Position numbers and translations under genes: made by a program. From the NCBI GenBank assembly GCA_017560825.1, contig JAFZED010000041.1:1-46106 (forward strand): a stretch of 46,106 bases of DNA, given 5' to 3'. Position 1 is the stretch's first letter, and the number at the start of each line of letters is the position of its first letter. Under the pieces are notes generated by a model, which was not told the DNA's origin, searched no databases, and was given only the letters and a program-made list of their open reading frames with translations. Shown here one piece after another: positions 33,140 to 42,900 of this stretch. This DNA is from Bacteroidales bacterium (GTDB lineage Bacteria > Bacteroidota > Bacteroidia > Bacteroidales > UBA932).

Positions 33140-33598
33140 ATGACAAGAAAAGCATTATTCCCCGGATCCTTCGATCCTTTTACTGCAGGCCATCTCAACA
33201 TCCTCAAGAGGGCTCTGACTATGTTTGATGAAGTCGTTGTCGCAATCGGAGTGAACATCGACAAGAGAGGCTTCTTCCCTAACGAGAAGAGAATGGACAT
33301 CATCCGTCAGGCTACAGCAGGTCTGAAGGGTGTCAGCATTATCCAGTATGACAACCTCACCATCGACACCTGCCGCGAGCTGGGCATAAACCACATTGTC
33401 AGAGGTGTAAGGAATATGATTGATTTCGAGACAGAGAGGTCGATTGCGGATGCAAACCGCAAGCTGGCACCGGACATCGAGACCATCATCATTCCGACTG
33501 CGCAGGAGTTCGCCCACATATCATCGACTGCAGTACGTGACCTTCTCAAGCACGGTGGCGACACATCTCTTTTTGTGCCGGAAGGAGTAGAGTTGTAG
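33140..33598 (+). CDS. coaD: Phosphopantetheine adenylyltransferase
   Basis: A 152-residue nucleotidyltransferase. FPGSFDPFTAGHLNILKRA contains the T/HxGH motif, and ISSTAVRDLLKHGGD is the ISSTxxR-type motif. It transfers AMP to 4'-phosphopantetheine in coenzyme A synthesis. It lies between ung and the thioredoxin-like gene with 4- and 3-nt gaps. Length is slightly shorter than E. coli CoaD, within normal range. Confidence 0.96.
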   Translation: MTRKALFPGSFDPFTAGHLNILKRALTMFDEVVVAIGVNIDKRGFFPNEKRMDIIRQATAGLKGVSIIQYDNLTIDTCRELGINHIVRGVRNMIDFETERSIADANRKLAPDIETIIIPTAQEFAHISSTAVRDLLKHGGDTSLFVPEGVEL

Positions 33599-33601
33599 AA
33601 A

Positions 33602-35083
33602 ATGAAGAAGGTATTGTTCATATTTTTCCTGTTCTTTGCTCTCTCAGTGCAGGGACAGGGCCTTGATTCGCTCAGGCGTGAGGCCCTGGCCGGCAAGCTT
33701 GGAGAATATTTCGGGGCAATTGTGCAGGAGCCTCTTGCTGTACAGGCAGCTGAAGCTGACTTTATGATAGAGGCGGCCTCTGACTCCCTTGTGCGTCAGT
33801 TCGTGGCCCAGTGGTTATATGAACATTATCTTGAGTCCTCTCTGATGGGGGCGGAAGGAGTTGCAATCCACATTCTTGATCAATGGTTTCTTCCCGGAAA
33901 GGTGAAGATGACCAGTGATATGGATTTCCTGAATGCCCGTATTCACGCGGAATTCAACAGGATGTCTCTCGTCGGTGAGAAGGCTCCGGGACTGGCAATG
34001 GAGACGAATGACGGGCAGTTTGTGGAATTGTACACAGGGCCGGACAAGGGTGGCGCCTATCGTGTACTCTACTTCTATGATACAGATTGTGCAAAGTGCA
34101 GGATAGAGAGCATACTGCTGAGAAATATGCTCAATACGGAGTCTTTCCCTATCGAATTCTATGCAGTCTATGCGGGAGATGACCGCACCTCTTGGGATAC
34201 ATATATAAAAGAAAAGCTGGTAGTAGACTCACCGGGTGTCAAGGTGACCCACCTTTGGGATCCGACGCTTGAATCAGACTTCCAGCGCAAATATGGAGTC
34301 ATTCAGACGCCGCGTCTCTTCCTTATAGCTCCGGACGGAACCATTTTAGGCAGGGGACTGGACACCAAGGGACTTTATGCAATGCTTCACGGCATCTTCG
34401 ACCAGGTGGAGCTGACATATGGCAGCAAGGAGTCCGAAGAACTCTTTGACAATGTCTTTGCCCTCGAGGAAAGACCGTCAAAGGACGATGTAATGTATAT
34501 ATCAGAATATATAAACGCAAATACCCTTGAAAGAGGGGACACTGTGATGTTCCGCCAGCTCACAGGCGATCTGATGTACTACCTGGCGTCAAAGACTGGC
34601 GAGGGATATAAGGAAGGCCTTTCGGATCTGCTTGAAAATCAGATTTTTTCCCGTGGTGATGTGTGGAAGTCGCAGGATGACAGTCTGAAAGTGACAGGAT
34701 ATGCCGAGATTCTTTCTGATCTTCTTTCTAAGGCTGTACCTGGAACTGTGGTTCCCGACCTGAAGCTGCCGGGCGTATTGATGACGAGTAAAAAATCAAA
34801 GGAGGGCACCTTCAGATTGAAGAAACTTCGCGGAGGTGAAAACGTCGTCATATTCTACACAGTCGGCTGTCCTGTATGCGATGCTGAGAAGGCAGCTGCC
34901 AGAAGCCTTGTGCAGGAAGATCCTACGGCTAAGGTACTTATGGTAAATGTTGACAGTATCGTGGAGAATGATCCGGCCCTTGCCGATCAGCTCTTCAAGT
35001 CCTTTGACCTGACTTCTCTACCTTTCATACTGCAGACAGACAAGAAGGGCCGTATTCTCCGTAGATATATTTCATTACAATAA
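33602..35083 (+). CDS. Secreted double-thioredoxin-fold protein (DUF5106-like)
   Basis: A 493-residue protein with a signal peptide (MKKVLFIFFLFFALSVQGQG). An N-terminal helical region of about 120 residues resembles DUF5106. A first thioredoxin-like domain has CAKC in YFYDTDCAKCRIESI and the cis-Pro loop TPRLFLIAPDG. A second thioredoxin-like domain at the C-terminus has CPVC in IFYTVGCPVCDAEK and SLPFILQTDKKGRIL. It probably acts in periplasmic disulfide or haem-linked redox chemistry. Two CxxC domains in one chain is unusual for this family; most carry one. It is the last gene of the lon-ung-coaD run. Confidence 0.82.
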   Translation: MKKVLFIFFLFFALSVQGQGLDSLRREALAGKLGEYFGAIVQEPLAVQAAEADFMIEAASDSLVRQFVAQWLYEHYLESSLMGAEGVAIHILDQWFLPGKVKMTSDMDFLNARIHAEFNRMSLVGEKAPGLAMETNDGQFVELYTGPDKGGAYRVLYFYDTDCAKCRIESILLRNMLNTESFPIEFYAVYAGDDRTSWDTYIKEKLVVDSPGVKVTHLWDPTLESDFQRKYGVIQTPRLFLIAPDGTILGRGLDTKGLYAMLHGIFDQVELTYGSKESEELFDNVFALEERPSKDDVMYISEYINANTLERGDTVMFRQLTGDLMYYLASKTGEGYKEGLSDLLENQIFSRGDVWKSQDDSLKVTGYAEILSDLLSKAVPGTVVPDLKLPGVLMTSKKSKEGTFRLKKLRGGENVVIFYTVGCPVCDAEKAAARSLVQEDPTAKVLMVNVDSIVENDPALADQLFKSFDLTSLPFILQTDKKGRILRRYISLQ

Positions 35084-35111
35084 TTGTAATAATTTTACAA
35101 AAATATTACAA
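35075..35111. repeat. TTACAA-type palindrome and direct repeats after the thioredoxin gene
   Basis: TTACAAT-A-ATTGTAA (35075-35089) is a perfect 7+7 palindrome overlapping the stop codon of the preceding gene. TTACAA recurs at 35095-35100 and 35106-35111. This AT-rich cluster lies 75-110 nt upstream of the small ORF. It may be a regulator-binding site. Confidence 0.35.
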
Positions 35112-35186
35112 ATACGATGTAGTTTGGTCCACCATTTGATTCCGGCAAGCTGAAAGATTGTTTAACCCTTCTAATCAGCAACTGCA

Positions 35187-35351
35187 ATGTACAACTTCAT
35201 CGAAGATTATCTGAAAGATCCTTCAGCGGCTATTCTTAATGCCCGTAAGCACATCAATTCGTGCAATTGCACACCTGCATCCGAGGAAGATCAGATATAT
35301 GCAGCAATAGATGCTCCGGAATTTCGCCTTTACAGTGAGATAATATTCTAA
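35187..35351 (+). CDS. Small ORF, 54 residues, unknown function
   Basis: The ORF runs from ATG 35187 to TAA 35351. The product begins MYNFIEDYLKDPSAAILNAR and continues KHINSCNCTPASEEDQIYAA, ending in IIF. Composition is protein-like and codon choice matches the neighbours, with a CNC motif that could bind metal or be redox active. There is no signal peptide and no Shine-Dalgarno. It fills an otherwise empty gap of 305 nt between the thioredoxin-like and barrel genes. I do not recognise it. Confidence 0.5.
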   Translation: MYNFIEDYLKDPSAAILNARKHINSCNCTPASEEDQIYAAIDAPEFRLYSEIIF

Positions 35352-35358
35352 ATATTCA

Positions 35359-35366
35359 TAACTTTG
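35359..35366 (+). promoter_or_regulatory. -7 element of the barrel gene
   Basis: TAACTTTG, matching TAnnTTTG, 22 nt before the start codon. It begins 7 nt after the stop of the small ORF. No clear TTG at -33. Confidence 0.55.
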
Positions 35367-35388
35367 CTGAGTGTAAATCAGTTAAGTT

Positions 35389-36285
35389 ATGAAGAAATTA
35401 TTCTGTATTATATTCGCTTTAGTGAGTGTGTCTCTGGCTTCAGCTCAAGAGATGTCTGATTCGCTTTACCGGGCAGGTGAGCAGATGGCATATCGTAAGT
35501 ATGCCAAGTCAAGGACAAGGCTTGACAGCATAGCCAATGGTATGGAGTATGTCAACACCTATGTTATCAGAAGCGAAAGGCGCAGAGAAGTCTCGGACCG
35601 TATTGCCTATCTGATGGCGTCTACACCGGAGTACCTTGCCGGTACGTCTCTCGAGGTCCTGCTCAGTTATGTATATAACGAAGATACGAGGGAATATGTA
35701 ATCAGACAGAAGACAAAGGAAGAGCGTGAGGTTGTCCATATGGAAAAAATCAGAAGTCTGGGATTCAATGCCGGAATCGGAGCCGCAGTGGAAACCTGTG
35801 AATATATAAATGAAGACCTTGCAGATACCGAGTATATATACGGAGGTCACCTCCTCTTCAGTATCGGTGACAACAGGAATTTCTTCAATTTTGAGATCGG
35901 AGCCAGGTACAGGTACTGGGTCTTCAGGATGAACCATTGGATCGGCGATCCGAATGCCAAGTACGACTATGACTTCCATCAGCTCAGACTGGTGCTGGCC
36001 CCTAAATTCAATCTGATAAGACAGCAAAGGAGTCCTTTCTATCTCTATGTCGCTCCTGAGTTCGGCTATAACTATCCTATTGATATGCACGCAACCGGCT
36101 ATTATGAAGGCGAGAACATCACTCTCGGCGCAAGGGCCGGCTTGGGAATAGGAAGGTTCGAAGTCTCTGCATCTTATACCCACGATGTTACTCCTATGAT
36201 GAAATATGTCTATACAAACGCCTACCGTCCGCAGCAGGTGGGAGTCGCAATGACGATATATTTCTCAAACAGCGGCAGAAAATAA
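35389..36285 (+). CDS. Outer-membrane beta-barrel protein of unknown function
   Basis: A 298-residue protein with a signal peptide (MKKLFCIIFALVSVSLASAQ). Residues 20-120 are charged and helical. From about 125 it becomes alternating beta-strand (GFNAGIGAAVETCEY, NFFNFEIGARYRYWVFRM, SPFYLYVAPEFGYNY, ARAGLGIGRFEVSASYTHDV), as in small porin-like barrels with an N-terminal periplasmic part. No family is recognised with certainty. It has its own -7 box and ends in a bidirectional hairpin that overlaps its stop codon. Confidence 0.75.
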   Translation: MKKLFCIIFALVSVSLASAQEMSDSLYRAGEQMAYRKYAKSRTRLDSIANGMEYVNTYVIRSERRREVSDRIAYLMASTPEYLAGTSLEVLLSYVYNEDTREYVIRQKTKEEREVVHMEKIRSLGFNAGIGAAVETCEYINEDLADTEYIYGGHLLFSIGDNRNFFNFEIGARYRYWVFRMNHWIGDPNAKYDYDFHQLRLVLAPKFNLIRQQRSPFYLYVAPEFGYNYPIDMHATGYYEGENITLGARAGLGIGRFEVSASYTHDVTPMMKYVYTNAYRPQQVGVAMTIYFSNSGRK

Positions 36286-36321
36286 AATATGTCGGCTCAT
36301 AAGGGCCGACATATTTTATTT
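36280..36321. terminator. Bidirectional terminator between the barrel and esterase genes
   Basis: AAATAAAATATGTCGGC (36280-36296) pairs perfectly with 36305-36321, 17 bp with an 8-nt loop, and both flanks are A/T rich. It serves the two convergent genes, and the stop codon of the barrel gene lies in its left arm. Confidence 0.88.
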
Positions 36322-36325
36322 CCTG

Positions 36326-37441
36326 TTACTTGAAGAGCCTCTGTGCGAGATCGTAGAGGTTCTGCCTCCAGGCAGTCCAGCTGTGGCCGCCCGGAACCTC
36401 GTGGTACTCGTATTTGATGCCGGCAGCCTTGAAGAGTTCAAGCGTCTCCTTGCAATTGTTGTATGCTATGTCTGAAGGTCCGCCTTGAGTGAATACAAGT
36501 TCCTTGAAGTTCTTGTTGTAGCGTGCTGCTTCTCTTTTGAGGCGGCCGCGTTCGAACTCATATACTTCCTTATTGCCCGGTGCGAAGCTTGAGCTGAGTA
36601 CCCACACGTAGCTGAACATCTCCGGATGGTTCAATGTCACTTCCAATGTCTCCATTCCACCCATTGACAGGCCTGCCATTGCGCGATGGCTCTGGTCTGT
36701 ATATACCTTATAATTGTCTTCGATGAACGGGATGATGCTTGTTATCATATCCTTTGCGAAGATCGGCACTTCTCCCTGGAAGTTACCGTCCGGCATCTCG
36801 ATGGTGCCGTTCGGCATTACCACTACCATCGGTTCCATCTTTCCTTCAGCCATAAGGTTGTCGAGGATCAGGCCTGCTGCGCCGACTCCCGGCCACGAAT
36901 TGTCAGTGTCACCACCACCGTGTACAAGATAAAGCACAGGGAGCTTTTTGGAAGATTTCTCGTAGCCTGCCGGTGTCCACACGTGGAGGCGTCTCATAGA
37001 ACCGAGGGTCTCAGACCAGTAGTATCTTTCTGCAACAGCACCGTGAGGCACATTCTTCATTGCAAAGAAACTGTCAGAATCCTTGTCCACGGTAAGCAGT
37101 GCTGAAGTTTCGCCAGCGTTCGGAGCCTTCGGGTCATAGACGCTCATACCGTCAACGGAGAACTTGTAGCGGAAGACTCCCTCATCCATCTTTGCGATTC
37201 TTCCTTTCCACACTCCGTTTTCTTCTTTTGTGAAAATGGCAGGTCTGTCCCAAGGGAGGTCTCCTGACACGGAAACTCTCTGTGCATTAGGAGCATAGAT
37301 CTGGAATACAACGGAGTTGTCAGGGAGAACAACTACAGAACGAAGAGTGTCGTTTGGGGTAGGCTGACGGAACCAGCCCTGAGCTTGAAGTGCTGTCATT
37401 GAAAGAACTGCGACAGCGATTGTCAAAATCAGTCGTTTCAT
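36326..37441 (-). CDS. Secreted CE1-type esterase (enterochelin-esterase fold)
   Basis: A 371-residue protein with a signal peptide (MKRLILTIAVAVLSMTALQA). Residues 30-125 form an E-set/CBM48-like beta domain (VVFQIYAPNAQRVSVSGD). The alpha/beta-hydrolase domain has the nucleophile S259 in AGLSMGGMET and catalytic H353 in VPGGHSW; LYLVHGGGDTDNSW is the oxyanion block. Close relatives are acetyl-xylan or feruloyl esterases in polysaccharide loci. It lies downstream of a GH3 gene on the same strand, separated by a terminator hairpin, so it is probably expressed less than the GH3. The natural ester is unknown. Confidence 0.87.
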   Translation of the reverse strand: MKRLILTIAVAVLSMTALQAQGWFRQPTPNDTLRSVVVLPDNSVVFQIYAPNAQRVSVSGDLPWDRPAIFTKEENGVWKGRIAKMDEGVFRYKFSVDGMSVYDPKAPNAGETSALLTVDKDSDSFFAMKNVPHGAVAERYYWSETLGSMRRLHVWTPAGYEKSSKKLPVLYLVHGGGDTDNSWPGVGAAGLILDNLMAEGKMEPMVVVMPNGTIEMPDGNFQGEVPIFAKDMITSIIPFIEDNYKVYTDQSHRAMAGLSMGGMETLEVTLNHPEMFSYVWVLSSSFAPGNKEVYEFERGRLKREAARYNKNFKELVFTQGGPSDIAYNNCKETLELFKAAGIKYEYHEVPGGHSWTAWRQNLYDLAQRLFK

Positions 37442-37449
37442 ATCCTGAT

Positions 37450-37490
37450 GATTTTAAAAAGGCGCCGGAAGGTAGAACTTCTGGCGCCTT
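37450..37490 (-). terminator. Terminator between the GH3 and esterase genes
   Basis: On the minus strand a 13-bp stem (37490-37478 with 37471-37459, one G-U; core GGCGCC) and a 6-nt loop are followed by TTTTTAAAAT. It ends at, or attenuates, transcription from the upstream GH3 gene. Confidence 0.78.
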
Positions 37491-37507
37491 CTATAGTTTA
37501 AGATGTT

Positions 37508-39778
37508 TTAGATTTCAGTAGCGATGCTCTGGCGGATGTCGTCAGAAGATGAACCTACGAGGATCTCGATCTTGCCGTGCTCGAGTACCCACTCGTTTTT
37601 CTCGTTGTCCCAGTGTGCGAGCTCGCTTACAGGGAACTCGAGGGTAACTTCCTTGGTCTCGCCACCCTTGAGAGTCACTCTGTCGAATGCCTCAAGCTCC
37701 TTGAGAGGACGCTCAACTGCTGAGTCGATTCTCTTCACATAGAGCTGAGTCACTTCGTCAGCCTCCATATCACCGAGGTTCTTCACTGTGAAGCTTACCT
37801 TGATGTTCTTCTTTGACTTCTTGCACTTGAGTGCGCCATACTCGAAGTCAACATATGAAAGACCGTGTCCGAATGCGTACATTACAGGGACTTCCTTGGT
37901 CTCAAACCATCTGTAACCTACGAAGATGCCTTCTTTGTATTCAGAAACAGGCTTAGGAAGGTTTTCGATGTATTCGCGGATCTGCTCAGGAGTGTAACCT
38001 GTTGCATCGAGGCGGTAGCGGAGTGTGAAGAGGTCCTCACCTGCGCTCTTGCCAGGGAATACGCCGAGTGCATATGCAGGTGAATCCTCGAGCTTGACAG
38101 GGAATGTGAAAGGAAGCTTTCCTGAAGGTGCGATGTCTCCGAAGAGAACCTCAGCAAGTGCTGTACCGCCCTCAAGACCGTTCCACCAGCCCTGAACGAT
38201 TGCAGGTGAGTATGGCTCAAGGAAACGAAGGTCTGTAGGACCACCGGAGATGAGGACTGTAGCTACGTTAGGGTTTGCCTCGTAGAGAGCTTTGATCACC
38301 TCGTTCTGGCCGTTAGGAAGGTCGATGTTCTTTCTGTCGCTTCCCTCAGTCTCGATAGATTTGTTTGTACCGCCGAAGAAGATTACCATATCTGCCTCCT
38401 TTGCAAGTGCTACAGCCTCGGCAAGGAGAGCTGGGTCTGCAGGCTCGTCGGTAGAATTAGCAACAAGCGGATCGGCAGCTGCTGGTCCACGGCCCCACAT
38501 TCTCATCTGATAGTTCTTGTAACCAGGTGCGTAAACAACCTCAACACCTGCCTCGGCAGCTCTTGCCTGGATACCCTCGAGAGGTGAGATCTCATAAAGA
38601 GTCTTTACACCTGCACCGATACCGCCGGCCGCTGTTGTGAGGACTGCGTTCTGGCCGATTACTGCAATCTTCTTCACGTCCTTTGCGATAGGAAGGTTTC
38701 CTGTCTCGTTCTTGAGGAGTACGATAGACTTCTGAGCGATCTCGTAAGCGATTTTCTGAGTCTCTGGCTGTGATGTCATAACTGTATTTGCAACATCTTC
38801 CGGAACCGGCTCGATAGCGAAGCGCAGGCGGAGGATCTCGCGAACCTTCGCGTCAACAACAGCCTCGTCGAGAGCACCGTTTCTTACTGAGTCGATGAGT
38901 GCCTGTCCGAAGTAGTTGTCACCTGTCATCTGTACGCAGAGTCCGCCAAGTGCAGCTCCCATTGTGCTGTGTGTGCCACCCCAGTCAGAAACTGTCATAC
39001 CCTTGAAGCCCCACTCTCCGCGGAGGATCTCGTTGTTCAGGTGTGCGTTCTCAGAGCAGTAGAAGCCGTTTACCTTGTTGTAGGCAGGCATAACGCACAT
39101 TGCGCCAGCCTCCTTTACAGCAGCCTCGAAAGGCTTGAGGTAGATCTCGCGCATTGTTCTCTCGTCAGCGATCACGTCTACGCTTCCGCGGTTGGTCTCC
39201 TGGTTGTTGAGTGCGTAGTGCTTGAGGCAGACAGCTGTACCGGCGTCCTGTGAACCCTTGGTGTACTCAACAGAAAGTCTTGCTGCGAGAACAGGGTCCT
39301 CAGAGAGGTACTCATAAGTACGTCCGCCTACAGGGAGACGCTGGATGTTGATTGCAGGTCCGAGGATGATGTCCTTACCTCTGAGACGGCCTTCCTTACC
39401 CATAGCCCAACCGTTCTTATATGCCATTTCCTTTGACCAGGTTGCTGCAAGAGCAGATCCTGTAGGGAAGTAAGTGGCTGAGTCGAGTTTCCATCCGAGC
39501 GGGCGGAAACCGTCACCGTTCTCCTCGCGGATACCGAAAGGACCGTCGGTGTACTTGATGTCCTGGATACCGAGGCGTGGAACACCCTCGGATGACATAT
39601 TGGTCTTGCTGTGGAGCATCTCCACCTTTTCCTCAAGAGTCATCTGAGCGATGATCTTGTTGATCTTTTTGTCATTTACGGTAAGCTTGTCCTGGGGAGT
39701 CATACCGCAGTTGCATCCGGCAGCGATGAGCAGTGTGGCAACCGCTGAAAGGATGGTCAGTGTAGTTGAATGTTTCAT
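37508..39778 (-). CDS. GH3 beta-glucosidase-like lipoprotein
   Basis: Start at ATG 39778 gives 756 residues and a clean lipoprotein signal (MKHSTTLTILSAVATLLIAAGC, Cys22). The frame is open 97 codons further upstream, but that part covers AT-rich regulatory DNA. Domains: GH3 catalytic barrel with KYTDGPFGI, CLKHYALNNQETNR and nucleophile D265 (MTVSDWGGTHS); GH3 C-terminal sandwich domain; fibronectin-III-like domain near residues 660-740 (VKNLGDMEADEVTQLYVKR). GH3 enzymes of this layout release beta-linked glucose or xylose from oligosaccharides. It is probably on the periplasmic or surface side of the outer membrane. Divergent from the GH2 gene. Confidence 0.92.
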   Translation of the reverse strand: MKHSTTLTILSAVATLLIAAGCNCGMTPQDKLTVNDKKINKIIAQMTLEEKVEMLHSKTNMSSEGVPRLGIQDIKYTDGPFGIREENGDGFRPLGWKLDSATYFPTGSALAATWSKEMAYKNGWAMGKEGRLRGKDIILGPAINIQRLPVGGRTYEYLSEDPVLAARLSVEYTKGSQDAGTAVCLKHYALNNQETNRGSVDVIADERTMREIYLKPFEAAVKEAGAMCVMPAYNKVNGFYCSENAHLNNEILRGEWGFKGMTVSDWGGTHSTMGAALGGLCVQMTGDNYFGQALIDSVRNGALDEAVVDAKVREILRLRFAIEPVPEDVANTVMTSQPETQKIAYEIAQKSIVLLKNETGNLPIAKDVKKIAVIGQNAVLTTAAGGIGAGVKTLYEISPLEGIQARAAEAGVEVVYAPGYKNYQMRMWGRGPAAADPLVANSTDEPADPALLAEAVALAKEADMVIFFGGTNKSIETEGSDRKNIDLPNGQNEVIKALYEANPNVATVLISGGPTDLRFLEPYSPAIVQGWWNGLEGGTALAEVLFGDIAPSGKLPFTFPVKLEDSPAYALGVFPGKSAGEDLFTLRYRLDATGYTPEQIREYIENLPKPVSEYKEGIFVGYRWFETKEVPVMYAFGHGLSYVDFEYGALKCKKSKKNIKVSFTVKNLGDMEADEVTQLYVKRIDSAVERPLKELEAFDRVTLKGGETKEVTLEFPVSELAHWDNEKNEWVLEHGKIEILVGSSSDDIRQSIATEI

Positions 39779-39875
39779 AGATGCGTTATGTAATTTATCG
39801 GTTGTTTCGATTTTATCAGTGTAAATATAAGCAGAATTTAATATATATGAGTATGTGGGTATATTATTTAAACAT

Positions 39876-39945
39876 ATACGAAATATTATGATGGAATAAG
39901 CAAATAGATACGATGAAAAATGCTTAAATTCGCGATAGATACGAT
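39876..39945. promoter_or_regulatory. Three spaced ATACGA repeats in the GH3/GH2 divergent promoter region
   Basis: ATAGATACGAT occurs twice as an exact 11-nt direct repeat (39904-39914 and 39935-39945), and a shorter ATACGA lies at 39876-39881. The ATACGA cores are 32 and 31 nt apart, about three helical turns each, so all three would face the same side of the DNA. This suits an AraC-type activator with two DNA-binding helices per monomer. The intervening region 39779-39959 otherwise holds no gene. Confidence 0.5.
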
Positions 39946-39959
39946 AACCCTGTGAAATT

Positions 39960-42900
39960 ATGAACACTAAACTTTTTTCTTCTTTGATCATCGCTCTCGG
40001 GCTTTGCGGATGTGCAGGAAACACATCTTCTGAATACACAAGAGGCATCGGAGAGTATCCTGGACACACTGATGACTTTGCCGGTCCCGAGGTGGTGGCA
40101 GGAGGAACCTACCGCAATCTTGCACTTCATCGTGCAGCCTGGCATTCTTCAAGCCACGACTACAATCTTACCGGACATCTTGTCACAGACGGAATTGTTC
40201 TGGAGGAAATGCCCTCTTACATAGACCTGTCTACCCACAAAGGTCCTGTTGCAAAGCGCGACAGGGAAAGATTGTTCGATGACAACACTACTAACATAAG
40301 TGTCGAAGGAGGAAGTGACGCCTGGCTCCTTCTGCAGCTTGGTGGCAGTGGGACTGAGGCCGAGGTGCTCGAATTGAAAGGTACAGCCATCTGTGATGTT
40401 GACGGCCCTAAGGGCTGGAAGGTGAATGTTCTGGCTTCTGCCGATGGTGCCTCTTGGGACGTGATCGGTTCATTCAAGGGAAGCAACCTTCCTGGCGAGG
40501 TCCGTTCGATAGCGAATATGGGCGGAGGATCGCAGAATGTCGCAGTCGCTTCAGGACTGAAGAACATCAAGATGACTCCGGAGATAATGGAATATATACG
40601 TATGATGGAAAGAAACAGGAACTTTACCTATAAGGTGGAGATCCCTGCAGGAAAGGACTACCGTCAGTTCCGTTTCGAGCTTGATGCACCGGCTGTCCAG
40701 ACCTGGAATGTGTCCGAGATGGATTTCTATAGGAATGACACAGAGGTCAGCATCCTGCCTTCATATGCATTCAGCAGTGCCTGGATGAGCCAGGGAGCGG
40801 GTGAGGAATGGATATACGTGGACTTGGGAGCCCAGGCAAAGTTCGATAAGGTGAAGCTTCATTGGATATGTCCACCTTCCGGTGGTTCGATCCTTACCTC
40901 GGATGATGCGAAAGCCTGGAAAAAGATCGCGGATCTGACTGCCGTTACAGAGGAAATCTCTGTCAAGGGCAAAGGAAGATATGTGCGTCTTGACCTGAGC
41001 GGAGCGGAAGATGGAAAACACATCGTCCTGAGCGAGATGGAGGTCTATGGAACAGGTGGCGTGACTCTCAAGGCGCAGCCACAGGTTCCGGCCAAAGACG
41101 GAAAGATGTACCTCACAAGAGGAGGATGGAAGATCCAGCGCGCTCCTCAGGCAGAATCTGATGGAGTGGAGCTGTCGACAGTGGGCTATGACGATGAGGC
41201 TTGGCTTCCGGCAACGGTTCCAGGTACAGTGGCTATGTCGTACTTCAATGCGGGTGCCATTGCTGACATCCGTTATGATGACGATCAGCTTCAGATCTCG
41301 GAGTCGTGGTTCAATTCGGATTTCTGGTATCGCAACGAGTTCGAGGTTCCGCAGGACTTTGCCGGCAGGACCATAATGCTCAACTTCGACGGAATCAACT
41401 GGAAGGCAGATGTGTTCGTCAACGGAAAGCAGGCCGGCAGAATAGAGGGATCATATATAAGGGGAGAATTCGACATCACCTCGCTTGTAAAGGCAGGTGA
41501 AACCAATGCCCTCGCCGTAAGAATATACAGAAATGACAACCCTGGCATCATAAAGGAACAGACAAGGCAGAGCGCTGATGTGAACGGAGGAGAAATCGGA
41601 GGAGACAATCCTACATTCCACGCAACTATCGGATGGGACTGGATCCCTACCGTAAGAGGTCGTAACATCGGTATCTGGAATGATGTCTACCTCAGCTCTC
41701 ACGATGGTGGAGTGACAGTGGATGACGTGTTCTTCGACACTGATCTTCCTCTTCCTGAGACTTCATATGCCGACATCAAGCCGACAATCACCCTGACAAA
41801 TCACAATGAGTCTGAGACCACAGGTTCAATACAGGTGAAGTACGGCCCTCTTGCTTTCAGCAGTGATGTGATACTGGCTGCCGGTCAGACAAAGGATGTG
41901 GAAATGACTCCTGTAAGACTTGACAATCCGCAGCTGTGGTGGCCTAAGGGCTATGGAGAGCCTCATCTTTATGATGTGGAAGTGGCTTTTGTTGCTGATG
42001 GAAAGATGTCGGATGTGAAGAAGGTCAAGAGCGGTGTCCGTGAGATGACATATACGATGGAAGACGGCATTCTTGATATTTTCATAAATGGCAGAAGACT
42101 CATCGCCAACGGCGGTAACTGGGGCTTCCCTGAGATCAACCTCAACTATCGCGCACGTGAATACGACATAGCTGTTGCTTACCACGCAGATATGAACTTC
42201 ACTATGATCCGTAACTGGGTGGGTATGACAGGCGATGAGGAGTTCTACGAGGCTTGTGATCGACACGGAGTGATGATATGGCAGGACTTCTGGCTTGCAA
42301 ACCCTTATGACGGACCGGATCCTTTCAATGAAAGTATGTTTGCCGCCAATGCAGTGGATTACGTCAGGAAGATCCGTAATCACCCTTCCATCGGTCTTTA
42401 CTGTGGACGTAACGAAGGAAACCCACCGCAGACATTGGATGATGAGCTGAGACGACTTGTTGCCGAACTGCATCCGGGACTTCATTATATTTCTAATTCT
42501 GCCTCAGGTCCTGTCAGCGGCCACGGTCCTTACAGGGCACTTCCGGTCAATGAGTATTTTGCTGCCGAGCGTGGCAAGGACCGTCTGCACAGTGAGAGAG
42601 GTATGCCGAACGTTATGACATATGAAAGTATGAGCAGGATGCTTTCGGATGAGCACCAGTGGCCTCAGAACAGTGTGTGGGGCGTTCACGACTACACACT
42701 TGAGAACGCACAGAGCTGTGCGACTTTCAACCAGATGCTCCAGACCGCATTCGGTGAGGCGTCAGATCTTAAGGAGTTTACAGAATGGGCGCAGTGGATC
42801 AATTATAACGGCTACCGCGCTATGTACGAGTCAAGAAGCTGGAACAGAAAGGGTCTGATCATATGGATGAGCCACTCTTGTTGGCCGTCTATGGTATGGC

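Noticed and set aside
39779-40069. 97-residue N-terminal extension of the first GH3
   Set aside because: It lies over AT-rich regulatory DNA and the divergent gene's start; the inner ATG gives a perfect lipoprotein signal.
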